Shown here piece after piece: positions 54,290 through 63,519 of a DNA stretch of 64,000 bases. A model generated the notes under the pieces. That model saw only the letters and a list, made by a program, of their open reading frames with translations, had not been told where the DNA came from and made no database searches. Within the stretch, counting starts at the first letter, position 1. Each line of letters opens with the position of its first letter. The position numbers were made by a program, and so were the translations under genes. Source of the stretch: Euglena gracilis (Eukaryota; Euglenida; Euglenophyceae; Euglenales); contig CP154956.1 of assembly GCA_039621445.1 (NCBI GenBank), positions 89,534,482 to 89,598,481 of the forward strand, in the 5' to 3' direction.

Positions 54290-55340
54290 AATATTTAAAG
54301 AAGGGGATTCTTCTCTTTCCGTTAAAGACCACCCCTTGAGACTTGGGCCCCATTCGGGTATCGAATGGAGTCAAAGATTAAAAAGCAAAAACACATTTTT
54401 TTTGCCATTTTGGAATCCGTTTTCCCCATTTAAATTTTCACAGATGTTCCTGAGGCCAAACTTGCATTTTGAGTTGATGCATATTCAAATTAAATTCTGG
54501 GGCGTTGTGTGACCAAGCAAAACTCCCGATCCAAATGAAATTTTTTTGACAAAAATGAAATATTTTTGGTACATTGTGCAGACATTTTTTGGGATACCGT
54601 GCACACAATTTGATGGGAAGTGCAAGCACATTCAGGGTGGGGTGCGAAAAAGAGCAGATCTCAGGCGGCCAAACTCGCACTTAAGGGTTTTTTCTTTGTA
54701 GATATGCGCAAATTGCGCAAACCGACATTTTTTTCGAAATTCTGGAAATTCCGAATGCACCTGGTGAAACACCAATATATAAGATGGATGCCTCTCAATA
54801 CAGGTTAGGAAACATGCAGGTTACAAACTATCACCTTAATGAGCTTTTCTGACACATCTGGAGCGACAGCTTGGTGTTGTCGTGTGTGAAACAGCTGGGT
54901 TGTACACCCTGGCTGTTACGACTGTGGGTTTTGGTACGTTTCTGCTGCCTGTAATGACTGGGTGTTGCAAACCTGTTTTGAATGGGGGCCGACTATCCAC
55001 CATTTGGACAACGTGATGTGATGGTAAATTAAGCGACGATTGTGACATAAAAAAAACTTCAGAACTCTGCTGCTATCGGACGGATTGAAATGTGTGTCTA
55101 ACGATGGAACACTCACATGACACATATTTATGAAATGAGGATCGGTGTGCGCAAATGCGCACACCAACCACATTTGCATTTTGTGTAAGTGGTTGGTGTG
55201 TGTGCATTTGTGCACATCAACCACTTGTGTATTTGTTGATGGTCGATGTGCGCAAATGCGCACACCAACCACATGCAAATAGGTAAGAGTCGATGTGCGC
55301 AAATGCGCACATCGACCACTTAAACCATTCCATTGTTTCC

Positions 55341-55671
55341 ATGGACCAGCAGCTTGCCCGCCCCCCTAGTCTGCCGTCCCAGTTGTGGGGGATAACAATG
55401 CCACCTCGGTGGCTGCTGCTGAACCGGGGGGTTAATGACGGCCTTGTGGATGCTTAAGCGCAACCACCTATCATCACCTGATGTGACTGGTGCAGCAAAA
55501 CGCAAGCCTGGGGACAAGTGGCGGGAGTTTTCATTGGCCACCCCTTGCCCAAGCGGCGCCGTTGCACGTGTACCAGGACGTGCTAGCGGCAGGCCACCCT
55601 AAAAAAAGCCTCATGATGGAGAAGAGTGTTTGGCAGCTGAGTAAATTGCACACTGAAGGAGTCATTGCAGG
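55341..55671 (+). CDS. Possible exon(s) of an unrecognised plus-strand gene
   Basis: An ATG at 55341 opens a short frame (MDQQLARPPSLPSQLW). From about 55500 another frame reads APLHVYQDVLAAGHPKKSLM and VWQLSKLHTEGVIA and ends at a good donor, GCAG/GTGGTG (55671). GC-rich relative to surroundings. The link between the two parts and the family are unknown. Confidence 0.35.
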
Positions 55672-55701
55672 TGGTGTTTGGGGTCGTGTTTGATGTGTTC
55701 T

Positions 55702-56858
55702 GTTTAAAAAGGTGTTCAGCCCGCCAAATGCCTGCCCTGAAATTTGTGGTCATGAACACGTTTTCCATGAGGGCATTTGTGGCAATGACACGTTTTCCAT
55801 TAAGGCATCTGTGGTCAGGCACGTTTTCCATTAAGGCATCTGTGGCAATGACACGTTTTCCATTAGGGCATCTGTGGTCAGGCACGTTTTCCATTAAGGC
55901 ATCTGTGGCAACCCCGAGCAAGAAGCAAAAATCGCTATCATGAAAAATCGGCGAGCGGTTGAGAGGCCGAGGTGGTCCTCAACGAGTGAGGCAGGTCGGG
56001 GGCACTCTACAACACAACAGAAGGCTAGACGTTGCCTTGGAGCAGTCCGACACGGAGTGGCAGACATCACGGAACACGACACGCTTTACACAAAAAAAAG
56101 AGCCATACTTTGGTGGCCGCCGCAAATCTTGGCAATGAAAATGATATGCCAAACCGCAGGCGTCACACACAACTTTGTTCAGCTCCACACAATTTGGATT
56201 TTTGGGAATGGCAACACCACAAAAACCACATTTCTCCTGTTTTGCCGAACGGTTCCCTGAAACGAACAAAGTTCCCGATTGCTGCTCACATTGAGCTACA
56301 CATTGTTCAATGACGCTCGCCTCATCGAACAACAGGCTGGGTTCCAGCTCCCATCCCGTCCAGGCAACAAAGAAAGCATCCAGCTCAGGATAAGAGGCTT
56401 GCCGATGTTGACACAGTTTGGCGAACGCCAAACAGTTGGCAACAGCAGCAAGCTCTGCACCTACGGAGCTAGACTTTTTCTTTGTGTTGCCCTGTGCCAG
56501 CAAGGTGCCATGAAGGGGGTCAACCTTCGGCTTCTTGGCATCTTGCTGGTATACCGCGAGAGCAGCCAGGAACAGTTCTGTCCTAGGGGGAGGTGGCAAA
56601 AGACCATTCACAAAGTTTGCCGTGCGTTTAGCCATAGTGGGAGGGCTGCGGAAAAAAGGGGGGGTGACACGTTTTCCATGAGGGCATCTGTGGCAATGAC
56701 ACGTTTTCCATTAAGGCATCTGTGGTAAGGCACGTTTTCCATTAGGGCGCCGTTTTTTGGGTCCGAATTTCACATTTTCGCGTTTTTGACCCCTTGCGTG
56801 AATCATGACCACGAATTTCAGGGCAGGCATTTGGCGGGCTCTGAACACGTTTTTAAAC
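55702..56858. mobile_element. 1.16-kb transposon with ~55-bp TIRs and a PHD-like zinc-finger ORF
   Basis: Ends 55702-55754 and 56803-56858 are inverted repeats (GTTTAAAAA(G/C)GTGTTCAG, then CCCGCCAAATGCCTGCCCTG). Inside the left end are five direct copies of a ~34-bp unit (ACGTTTTCCATTAAGGCATC..) at 55757-55912. Inside the right end are three more in the same orientation (56669-56748). The interior is filled by one minus-strand ORF. No obvious target duplication was found, and a separate foldback abuts the right end. Confidence 0.7.
55979..56635 (-). CDS. PHD-like zinc-finger protein encoded in the transposon
   Basis: A 218-codon intronless ORF starting MAKRTANFVNG. Residues about 134-180 have the Cys4-His-Cys3 spacing of a PHD finger: CGFCGVAIP, PNCVELN, VVCDACGLAYHFHC, FFCVKRV. 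The N-terminal part is helical with FLAALAVYQQDAKK and AELAAVANCLAFAKLC. No DDE or other transposase motif is visible. It fills the space between subterminal repeats of the element, so it is probably element-encoded. The family is not recognised. Confidence 0.55.
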   Translation of the reverse strand: MAKRTANFVNGLLPPPPRTELFLAALAVYQQDAKKPKVDPLHGTLLAQGNTKKKSSSVGAELAAVANCLAFAKLCQHRQASYPELDAFFVAWTGWELEPSLLFDEASVIEQCVAQCEQQSGTLFVSGNRSAKQEKCGFCGVAIPKNPNCVELNKVVCDACGLAYHFHCQDLRRPPKYGSFFCVKRVVFRDVCHSVSDCSKATSSLLLCCRVPPTCLTR

Positions 56859-56973
56859 AAATTGTGGCTGAGCCCAGATTTCAGCCTGAAAACGTGTTCA
56901 GGGGGGGGGGGGAGCCCGAAGGGGGCCCCCTGAACACGTTTTCAGGCTGAAATCTGGGCTCAGCCACAATTTG
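56858..56973. repeat. Foldback with perfect 44-bp arms
   Basis: 56858-56901 (CAAATTGTGGCTGAGCCCAG..) is the exact reverse complement of 56930-56973. The 28-nt loop is a G run plus GAGCCCGAAGGGGGCCCC. It shares GTGTTCAG with the adjacent transposon ends. Confidence 0.92.
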
Positions 56974-57591
56974 TGTGTGTAGAAAAGTTACTATTGTGGT
57001 CGGTGTGCGCAAATGCGCACATCGTCATGGTGTGCCCATTTCGCACTCCGACGACGTCCATCTTCACCCACGTGGTCGGTGTTTGAAAGTGTCCAAACGC
57101 TGACCACGTGCGCATTTGCACAAACCGACCACATTTTTTATATTCAGATCTGGCACTGATATGTGTGTTTTTCAGTGCATTTCTGTCTGTTTTCGGAGCA
57201 AAGCTGCGTTGTAAGCCCTTGAAGTTATTGTTGTTTCAAAAGGCTCTAGGCAGCGAGGTCTGTTCAGGTTCCATGATACTTGATCACATCCCTTTTCACA
57301 AATGGACGTGAGGTCGGTTTGCGAAAATGCGCACATGTGGTTGATGTGCGCATTTGCGCAAACCGACATCATCTTCTATCCAAAAATCACGGTATTTGTC
57401 ACATCACTTTCAGCAGTGTGAATTCTTAGGTATTTGTGGTCGTTCTGCAGGGGAGCAATGGTCGATGTGCGAAATTGCGCACATCGACCTTCTTTCTTTG
57501 TTCAAACCGTGGCTGAAATAAATCTCTCCATTGAAATTTGTGTGATCCCCTCTCCCGTTTCATCCCGATACAATTGGCGACACATCCCCGC

Positions 57592-57896
57592 CATGCTTGT
57601 GCTTACCGACCGGGGGGGGGGAGGGGGGGGGTGCTATAGGGTGCCTGCCCCTAGCAGGCACACCCCCCCGGGGGGATAGGGGTCCGGGCCGGACCCAGAA
57701 AATTTTCATTGAAAATAGCCTTTTCCGGGCCCCCGGTGCCGAAGGCGCCGGGGTCGGAGGGGGTGCCTGCTAGGGGCAGGCACCCCCCAAAACCCTACCC
57801 CCCCCCCCGGGGGGGGGGTCGGATCGGGTGCTATGGGGTGCCTGCCCCTAGCACCCCCCCCCCCGTGGGGTAGGCACCCGACTAAGCACAAGCCTG
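57592..57896. mobile_element. hAT-like MITE, 'CATGCTTGTGCTTA' family, copy 2
   Basis: 305 bp with a perfect 8-bp duplication ATCCCCGC (57584-57591, 57897-57904). Nearly identical to 36204-36517 outside the G/C runs, whose lengths differ. This implies recent mobility. Confidence 0.92.
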
Positions 57897-57975
57897 ATCC
57901 CCGCTGCAAGGTCGCTGGTCACTCGCGATCCTTCCCTCTCCTTTAAACCACTTTCCCTTCACCCTGCACAACCCA

Positions 57976-58229
57976 GGCACGCCTTCCTTTCTGCGTTCTT
58001 GGCCGGCGGCATGATTGGACCCACCCCCATGCTTGTTCCCCGCGTTCCGGCAAACGTACAAAAATACAATCCCAAGGCTGGCAAAAACAATAAAGTGCGT
58101 CAAAACCCCTGGAGGAGCCAGCCAGGGTCGCCAACAGCCGGCGAGGAGAGCCGCATCGCACAAAAAGTGGGGAGGCGGTACCGGGATTTTGGTATTATTG
58201 TCGGTGTTTTTTTCACTTTGGGGGGGTAG
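57976..58229 (+). CDS. Possible exon: small protein with one membrane segment
   Basis: The acceptor CAACCCAG is followed at 57976 by an open frame whose first Met (58010) starts MIGPTPMLVPRVPANVQKYN. It continues basic (NPKAGKNNKVRQNPWRS) and ends with RRYRDFGIIVGVFFTLGG, a single predicted transmembrane stretch, before TAG in a G run (58222-58229). A one-base change in that run would extend it to SWGFRVIPTSKKNQQKN. Coding-like and plausible for a small organelle membrane protein, but the family is not recognised. The MITE 57592-57896 lies just upstream. Confidence 0.42.
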
Positions 58230-58429
58230 GTCTTGGGGTTTTCGTGTTATTCCGACCTCAAAAAAAAACCAGCAAAAAAACACGTAATTCCCAGGAGAGC
58301 CGGTGCCAAAAATGAGAAATCGCTCGTATTTTGTCCAATCCTTTTGCCTCTCGCTCTCACCCCTTGCAACGCCAGTGCCAAAAAAAAAGGTCGATGTGCG
58401 AAAATGCGCACATCGACCAAAAAAAAGCT

Positions 58430-59090
58430 TAAATGCGAGTTTGGCCGCCTAAACAGATGAGGGGTGTAAGCATGCCTTGTTTTTTCAGAACCACCGCAAA
58501 TAACATCTTTTATCCTGTTTTGAAATTATGGTTGGTGGCAAGCACAATTCCTATTTTATTTTCCCCTTTTTTGCTCATTTGTCTGAGAAATGTATTCCAT
58601 CTGTTTTGGTTCTGCACTCCCTGTCTCAACAAGATTCCCTCAAAAAGCAAAAGTGGACACATATTTGAAAAAAAAATTTCATCTGTCTTGCAAAATGGGA
58701 GGAAAGACGACAGAAAAATTGGGCATTTTTTTTGGAAAGGCAATGATTTCAAAGACAATCGGGAAAAACTTTTGAAAAAAAATGCGAAATTGAGGAGAAA
58801 ACAAAACTGAAAAAATCGGAAAATTTGTGATTTCAGAAATTGTCCATTTTCACAGCCTGCTGTAAACCATCAATCTACCATTTTGTTCTTTATAAACGAC
58901 AGAATATTATGACCTCTGCTCCAGTACTTGTCATACTTGTTTATTGACATGATCCCAGAAAATTTTCCAGGTTTTTTTTTTGCAATGGGCGATTTTTAAA
59001 ACACTTCATGTTTATGCCATGTTATTGGTGTCTTCCAAAACCAGGAAAATGGGTGTGCCCTTCATCCCCTGAAGGAGACCACAAAAAATT
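58430..59090. other. No gene seen
   Basis: AT-rich unique sequence with poly-A/T tracts. Plus-strand frames are short and Lys-rich with no splice support. Confidence 0.4.
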
Positions 59091-59097
59091 CAGGTTG

Positions 59098-59186
59098 TGT
59101 TGTTGTTGTTGTTGTTGCTGCTGCTGCTGCTGCTGCTGTTGTTGTTGTTGTTGTTGTTGTTGTCGTTGTCGTTGTCGTTGTCGTCG

Positions 59187-59225
<39 letters not shown>

Positions 59226-59232
59226 TGCTTTG
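59098..59232. repeat. (GTT)n/(GCT)n/(GTC)n trinucleotide array
   Basis: Runs of TTG, then TGC, TTG, TCG and TTG. The open frame is poly-Cys or poly-Leu and is not a gene. Confidence 0.95.
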
Positions 59233-59534
59233 TTTTGTTCAGGGTGGGGGGGCTTCCACTGTAGATATGGGCAGACTTCTTTTCACCAACCTGTGGGGGA
59301 GGGGGGTGCCTTGCGCTATGACCTCCCCCCTCGGGGGGGATCGGTTTTGGACCCAGTGCCTGCCGACCCAGTCAATTTTCCTTTGAAAATGGCCATTTTC
59401 GCTCCCCAGGGCCTTTGGCGCCGGGGGGGGGGGGTACTACAGCACCCCCCCCCAAACCCCAACCCCCCCCCACGGGATGGAGAAGGGCATACTAACCATG
59501 CGGTCTGAGAGGTCAGGCGGGAAACCGTCTGGAT

Positions 59535-59862
59535 CATACCATTGCTTAGCGACCCCCGGGGGGGGGGGGGAGGGGGGGGTCACTTTCCACTCTGAAAAAA
59601 CCAGTCAGTCACTTTTTCCCCAAAAAAACCAGTCTGTCATCTTACCCGGGGATTTGCCACTCTTGAATGTGCTTATATTGACAAGGCACTGTTGCCAAAA
59701 AGTCTCCAAAAATCAAAAAAAAACTTCTGGCACCTTCGGCGCAAGCCAGTCACTTTTTCATTTTCGGGCCAACCCCCCCCCCGGGGGGGGGGCTCTGGGC
59801 CAAAAAAAAACAGTCAATCACTCTGAAAAACCAGTCAGGGACAGGTGTTAAACAATGGTGTG
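59535..59862. mobile_element. hAT-like MITE, 'CATACC' family, copy 2
   Basis: 328 bp with flanks GTCTGGAT (59527-59534) and GTCTGGCA (59863-59870) agreeing at 6/8. Ends CATACCATTGCTTAGC and the complement of CACACCATTGTTTAAC. Contains CACCTTCGGCGC and the ACCAGTCAGTCAC words. Its right end is almost identical to the inverted left end of 6122-6562. Confidence 0.82.
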
Positions 59863-60225
59863 GTCTGGCATTAAATGTGGGCAGAAAGAAAAAGTTTGTG
59901 GATATGGGGGGACGGGAACCAGCCAGGAATGGCGTCTGCTGGTTTGTTTGCAAGGCTTTGAAACTCTTCATATTCCTGTGACACCAGTTGCAGGGGAAAG
60001 TCTTTTGTTGCCAGGCTGCCAGGCAGTTTGTGACTGATTGGTGTCTGGGGGGGGGGGGTCGAAAATTCCTTGCCCCCCTGCCTGCCCACAGCACCTGGCC
60101 CCCCACAGAGGGGGTGCACACTTCCTTAAAAAGAAGCCTGAATGCGGGTTGATGTGAAAAAAAGAAGAAGAAGACACAAAAGCAACCTCCATAATCTACA
60201 GGTGCCACTGGATTATTCAAGCCAG

Positions 60226-60711
60226 TCACACCTCCATTGGGGTTTGTTGTCTGGCAATAATGAGTGTTGAGCTATCGGTGGTGCCATGAGCAAATAGAAC
60301 AGGAGGCTGGGCACCAAATTTGCTGCTTGGGGTGGTTAGCTGCTGCGATACACGATTCGAGGCAGAAATTGCAGTTGCAGGCTGTGAGCAGGACGTCGGC
60401 GATGCTGGACTTCCCCAATCTTGGGGGGAGAAAAGTCCACTCCAGCTCCAGCGACACCCTGGGCGGGAGGCCGTCATTGGCGAGAAATGCACAGTGTGAG
60501 AAGAGCCTTGAACAGTCAGCCAAAATCCTGCACCACAGAGTGTCGCAGTCACGGCCGCAATGACATTAAGCCAGCGCATTGCAAATGCAACGAAAGACAC
60601 CTGAAACGTGAAAATAAACACCAAAAGGGCTGGCTTGGTCCACGCATTTTGCTGTCCCCCCCTTTCCCACATCAATCCCCTGTTTCCCTTCCACCCCCCC
60701 CGACCTTGCAT
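60226..60711 (-). CDS. Open frame of uncertain status
   Basis: A 161-codon frame with a hydrophobic segment (MRWLNVIAAVTATLCG) and Ser/Thr/Pro-rich C-terminus. At 60603 a TTTCAG/GTGTCT could be an acceptor. Other frames over 60270-60520 are also open, including a Cys-rich one. It may derive from the retroelement next door. Unrecognised. Confidence 0.22.
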   Translation of the reverse strand: MQGRGGWKGNRGLMWERGGQQNAWTKPALLVFIFTFQVSFVAFAMRWLNVIAAVTATLCGAGFWLTVQGSSHTVHFSPMTASRPGCRWSWSGLFSPQDWGSPASPTSCSQPATAISASNRVSQQLTTPSSKFGAQPPVLFAHGTTDSSTLIIARQQTPMEV

Positions 60712-61007
60712 GCATATATGATGTATGCACAGTTTGGTGCAAAAATCTTTACGAGGTCCGCTGTTTTTGCCAAATTGAAGCCAATGTAACTTTGGCTGTG
60801 TGGTGTGTTGAGGTCCCAGACATACACCATATTGAAGCCTGCAAAATACTTGATAATGCCAAAAACATTCTCAGGCGTATTCGCTGAAGGAGGGGGGGGG
60901 TACCAATCAAAACATCATCGATGTACACAAGCGTAAATGGTATCTCATGCAAAACCTATTGGACCATGTGTTGAAACATGGCTGGGCTATACCAATATAT
61001 ATTGTTG

Positions 61008-62348
61008 TCACACCTAGCGTCTGACATGTTTGCCCACGGCTGGCAAAAATATTTGCCCCAACCAGTCAAAATTTTTGCCCAGCGCCCTCAAAAAACTTGC
61101 CTAAAGCTCTCAAAAAAATTTGCACCGCGCCGCCAAAAATATTTGCACTTCCTCAAAAAATATTTGCCCTCTGTCATTTTATTTTTGCACAATGAAAAAA
61201 AGAGTTGCAATTCGCAATGGAAAAACATCCACGCTGATGGAGGTTTTACACCTAGCGTCCGAAATGTTTGCCCACGGCCAACAAAAATATTTGCCCAAAC
61301 CAGTCAAAATTTTCGCCCAGCGCCCACAAAAAAATTTGCCCAGAGCTGTCAAAAATTTTTGCACTCCGCTGCCAAAAATATTTGCACTTGCTAAAAAAAT
61401 GTTTGCCCTCCGTCATTTAATTTTTGCACAGTGAAAAAAAAACCTTTCAAATGCACCGGTGCTTGCAGATGAATTCTCAACGACGAATCCAGTGCATTTG
61501 TGATGTTCAAGATTTTTAACAACTCCAGAACCAAAAATTGGTATTTGGAAATGTCCAAGAACTCCTGTCTTTGATTTTCTCAATACCACGTGTTGGCGTT
61601 TGGAGTTTTATTGTCCATGTACAACGAATTGTATTCGAAAAACGGCTCAAAACGGCTTGAAACGAACCAATGTAACTCATTTGTCAAAAGTTGGAATGAA
61701 ATGGGACAAATTCTGAAGTCAATCGGCTTTTGCAGCATGACATGTCCATTTCAAACCATTCATTTCCGCTTTCTGAACCATTCTGGTTGGTTTTGGGGGG
61801 TTCAAACAAAATCATTATTCAAGACGCAGCATTTTGGACGGAGACTGCGTTTTAAGACACAGACCTCATGCCTGAAGTCGGGCGGCGTAGACGCAAACCC
61901 TGTCCTGAGTCCCTGCACCTAAGACGCGGACTTAAGGGCAAAAGTGCAAAACACCTGATCCGTGTGCAAAAATTTTCGGAACGTAGGCAAATATTTTTGA
62001 GATAAAGTGCCAAACATTTTTGAGATAAGCGAACAAATTTTTAACATGTGCAAACATTTTTGAGATAAAGTGCAAAAATATTGACCAAAAGTGCAAATAA
62101 ATACGGTGTGAAGTGCGAAAGAATCGGGTGTTAGGTGTAAAGGGCAAGAGTGCAAAACACCTGATCCAAGTGCAAAAATTTTCGGAACGGAGGCAAATAT
62201 TTTTGGGATAAGGTGCAAGCATTTTTAAGATAAAATGCGAGCAAATGTTTAACATTTGCAAACATTTTTGAGATAAAGTGCAAAAATATTGCCCGGAAGT
62301 GCAAAAATATATGGTGCGAAGTGCAAAAAATACAGGGTTTAGGTGTAA
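61008..62348. mobile_element. 1.34-kb inverted-repeat element inserted in the RT pseudogene
   Basis: The ends read TCACACCTAGCG and, at right, the complement of TTACACCTAAAC. The left half holds two direct ~235-bp units (61008-61240, 61243-61440) rich in AAAAATATTTGCAC and CCCACGGC. The right half holds two related units in inverse orientation (61920-62130, 62135-62348) with GTGCAAAAATTTTCGGAACG. Removal brings TVLPM next to SPAMF in one frame, so it behaves like an insertion or nonconventional intron. Confidence 0.6.
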
Positions 62349-62564
62349 CGCCCATTGGTAAAACTGTCCATTGGCAAACACCTTTGGATGTTACAAATGC
62401 AGTGCACGCTTGTCGGGGTCCAGATGTATTTGGTGGAAACCATCTTCCAGGTCAAAAATTGACCACAAGCGGTTATCCGCTTGCTTGGTGATAAAGTGAT
62501 AAAATAATCCTCCTAACGGGAATAGGTCATCCTTCGTTTGAAAATTTAAATACCGATAACTCAG

Positions 62565-62782
62565 TACCCTCACCCCCCCCCCTCAAAGTGGCCACCCTCC
62601 AGGCAGTACGGAAACCCAAAATGGCCACTCTGGGGGAGGGGACACTTTGGGGGGGGGGGGGTGACTTTTTGGGCTTCGGCGACTTCGGGCCAAAAAAGAA
62701 ATGGCCACTTTGAGGACCAAATTGGCGAAAATTTTGGCCACTCTGAGGGGGGGGGACACTTTGAGGGGGGGGGATGAGGGTG
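62565..62782. mobile_element. 218-bp G/C-rich inverted-repeat element in the RT pseudogene
   Basis: Ends TACCCTCACCCCCC and GGGGATGAGGGTG are inverted. Inside are AAGTGGCCAC words and G runs, related to 63520-63760. It separates KRWRL from SYRYLN of the RT. Confidence 0.55.
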
Positions 62783-62919
62783 CTAGTCTCCACCTTTTCT
62801 GACCACATGGGTCTGGGGGCTTTGGTACTACAGCCTGGGAGGTCCATTCACTTGGAAGGGATGATCCACTTCCACTCTATGAGCTTTTCAATCACTTCAT
62901 TGAGAGCTATCCCTCGTTC

Positions 62920-63278
62920 CAGGGCTGGATTGAGGTTGAGGTTTGCAAAAAACAACAACATCAAACTCAATGTTGACAACCTCAACCTCAACCTCAACCT
63001 CAATGTTACCTCAATGTCCAAAATACAAAAAAAAATTGAAATCACAAAAAGCATCCATTGGACAATTGTAAAACCTTCCTCAAAGGTGCAGGTTTATGTC
63101 AATTGACAACATACCTAGTTTGGAAACAAGAAAATATGCGTGGGTTGGCAATTTAACATTTGAGATAAATGACCAATTGTCCAATTTTTGAAAAATTGCA
63201 GGTAATTTGCCGGAGATTGAGGTTGGAAAACCTCAACCCTAACCTCAACCTCAACACCTCAACCTCAATCCAGCCTTG
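62920..63278. mobile_element. 359-bp MITE with CAGGGCTGGATTGAGG ends
   Basis: Ends CAGGGCTGGATTGAGGTTG and the complement of CAAGGCTGGATTGAGGTTG. Flanked by CTCGTTC on both sides (62913-62919, 63279-63285), a 7-bp duplication as read. Contains tandem CAACCTCAACCTCAACCT. Confidence 0.7.
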
Positions 63279-63357
63279 CTCGTTCTCCCGAACAACGGAA
63301 AAATTCATTGGTTAAGCACCTTCTTTAAGGCTGTGTTTATAGCAACATGGCTTTGGT

Positions 63358-63450
63358 CAAAGTCTGTTTCTAAACACAGACTTTGGCGTGCCGAAGTCTG
63401 TGTTTAGAAACACAGACTTTGACCTAAGTCTGTGTTTCTAAACACGGACT
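63358..63450. repeat. Three AGTCTGTGTTTAGAAACACAGACT-type palindromes
   Basis: Consecutive symmetric words (AAAGTCTGT-TTCTAAACACAGACTTT, then GAAGTCTGTGTTTAGAAACA.., then AAGTCTGTGTTTCTAAACAC). Each is self-complementary over 22-26 bp. Confidence 0.8.
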
Positions 63451-63519
63451 CCGACCTGGAAAACTGTGTTCACAATATTTGGACCCCGAAACATCCCAAT
63501 GATGCAGAAATAAAGGAGT

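Larger units (their letters stand above)
55130..58420. repeat. Cluster of 'GTCGATGTGCGCAAATGCGCACATCGAC' palindromes
   Basis: At least seven copies, exact or with small changes: near 55140, 55240, 55290, 57000, 57315-57365, 57461 and 58390. The core is TGTGCGCAAATGCGCACA, with 26-30 bp of symmetry. It is restricted to this 3.3-kb interval in the window. Confidence 0.8.
60730..62935 (-). pseudogene. Ty3/gypsy-like reverse transcriptase fragment, interrupted
   Basis: Pieces in order on the minus strand: ALNEVIEKLIEWKWIIPSK (62935-62850), SYRYLNFQTKDDLFPL and FDLEDGFHQIHLDPD (62570-62420), FVTSKGVCQWTVLPMG (62405-62350), then after an insertion SPAMFQHMVQ and the catalytic FTLVYIDDVLIG (60985-60890) followed by SYIGFNLAKTADLVKIF. 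These match motifs of LTR-retrotransposon RT. It has at least one in-frame TAG, frameshifts, and interruptions at 61008-62348, 62565-62782 and 62920-63278. No LTRs or integrase were found. Confidence 0.72.

Noticed and set aside
59008-59508. Cys-repeat open frame
   Set aside because: Translation of a TTG/TGC array.
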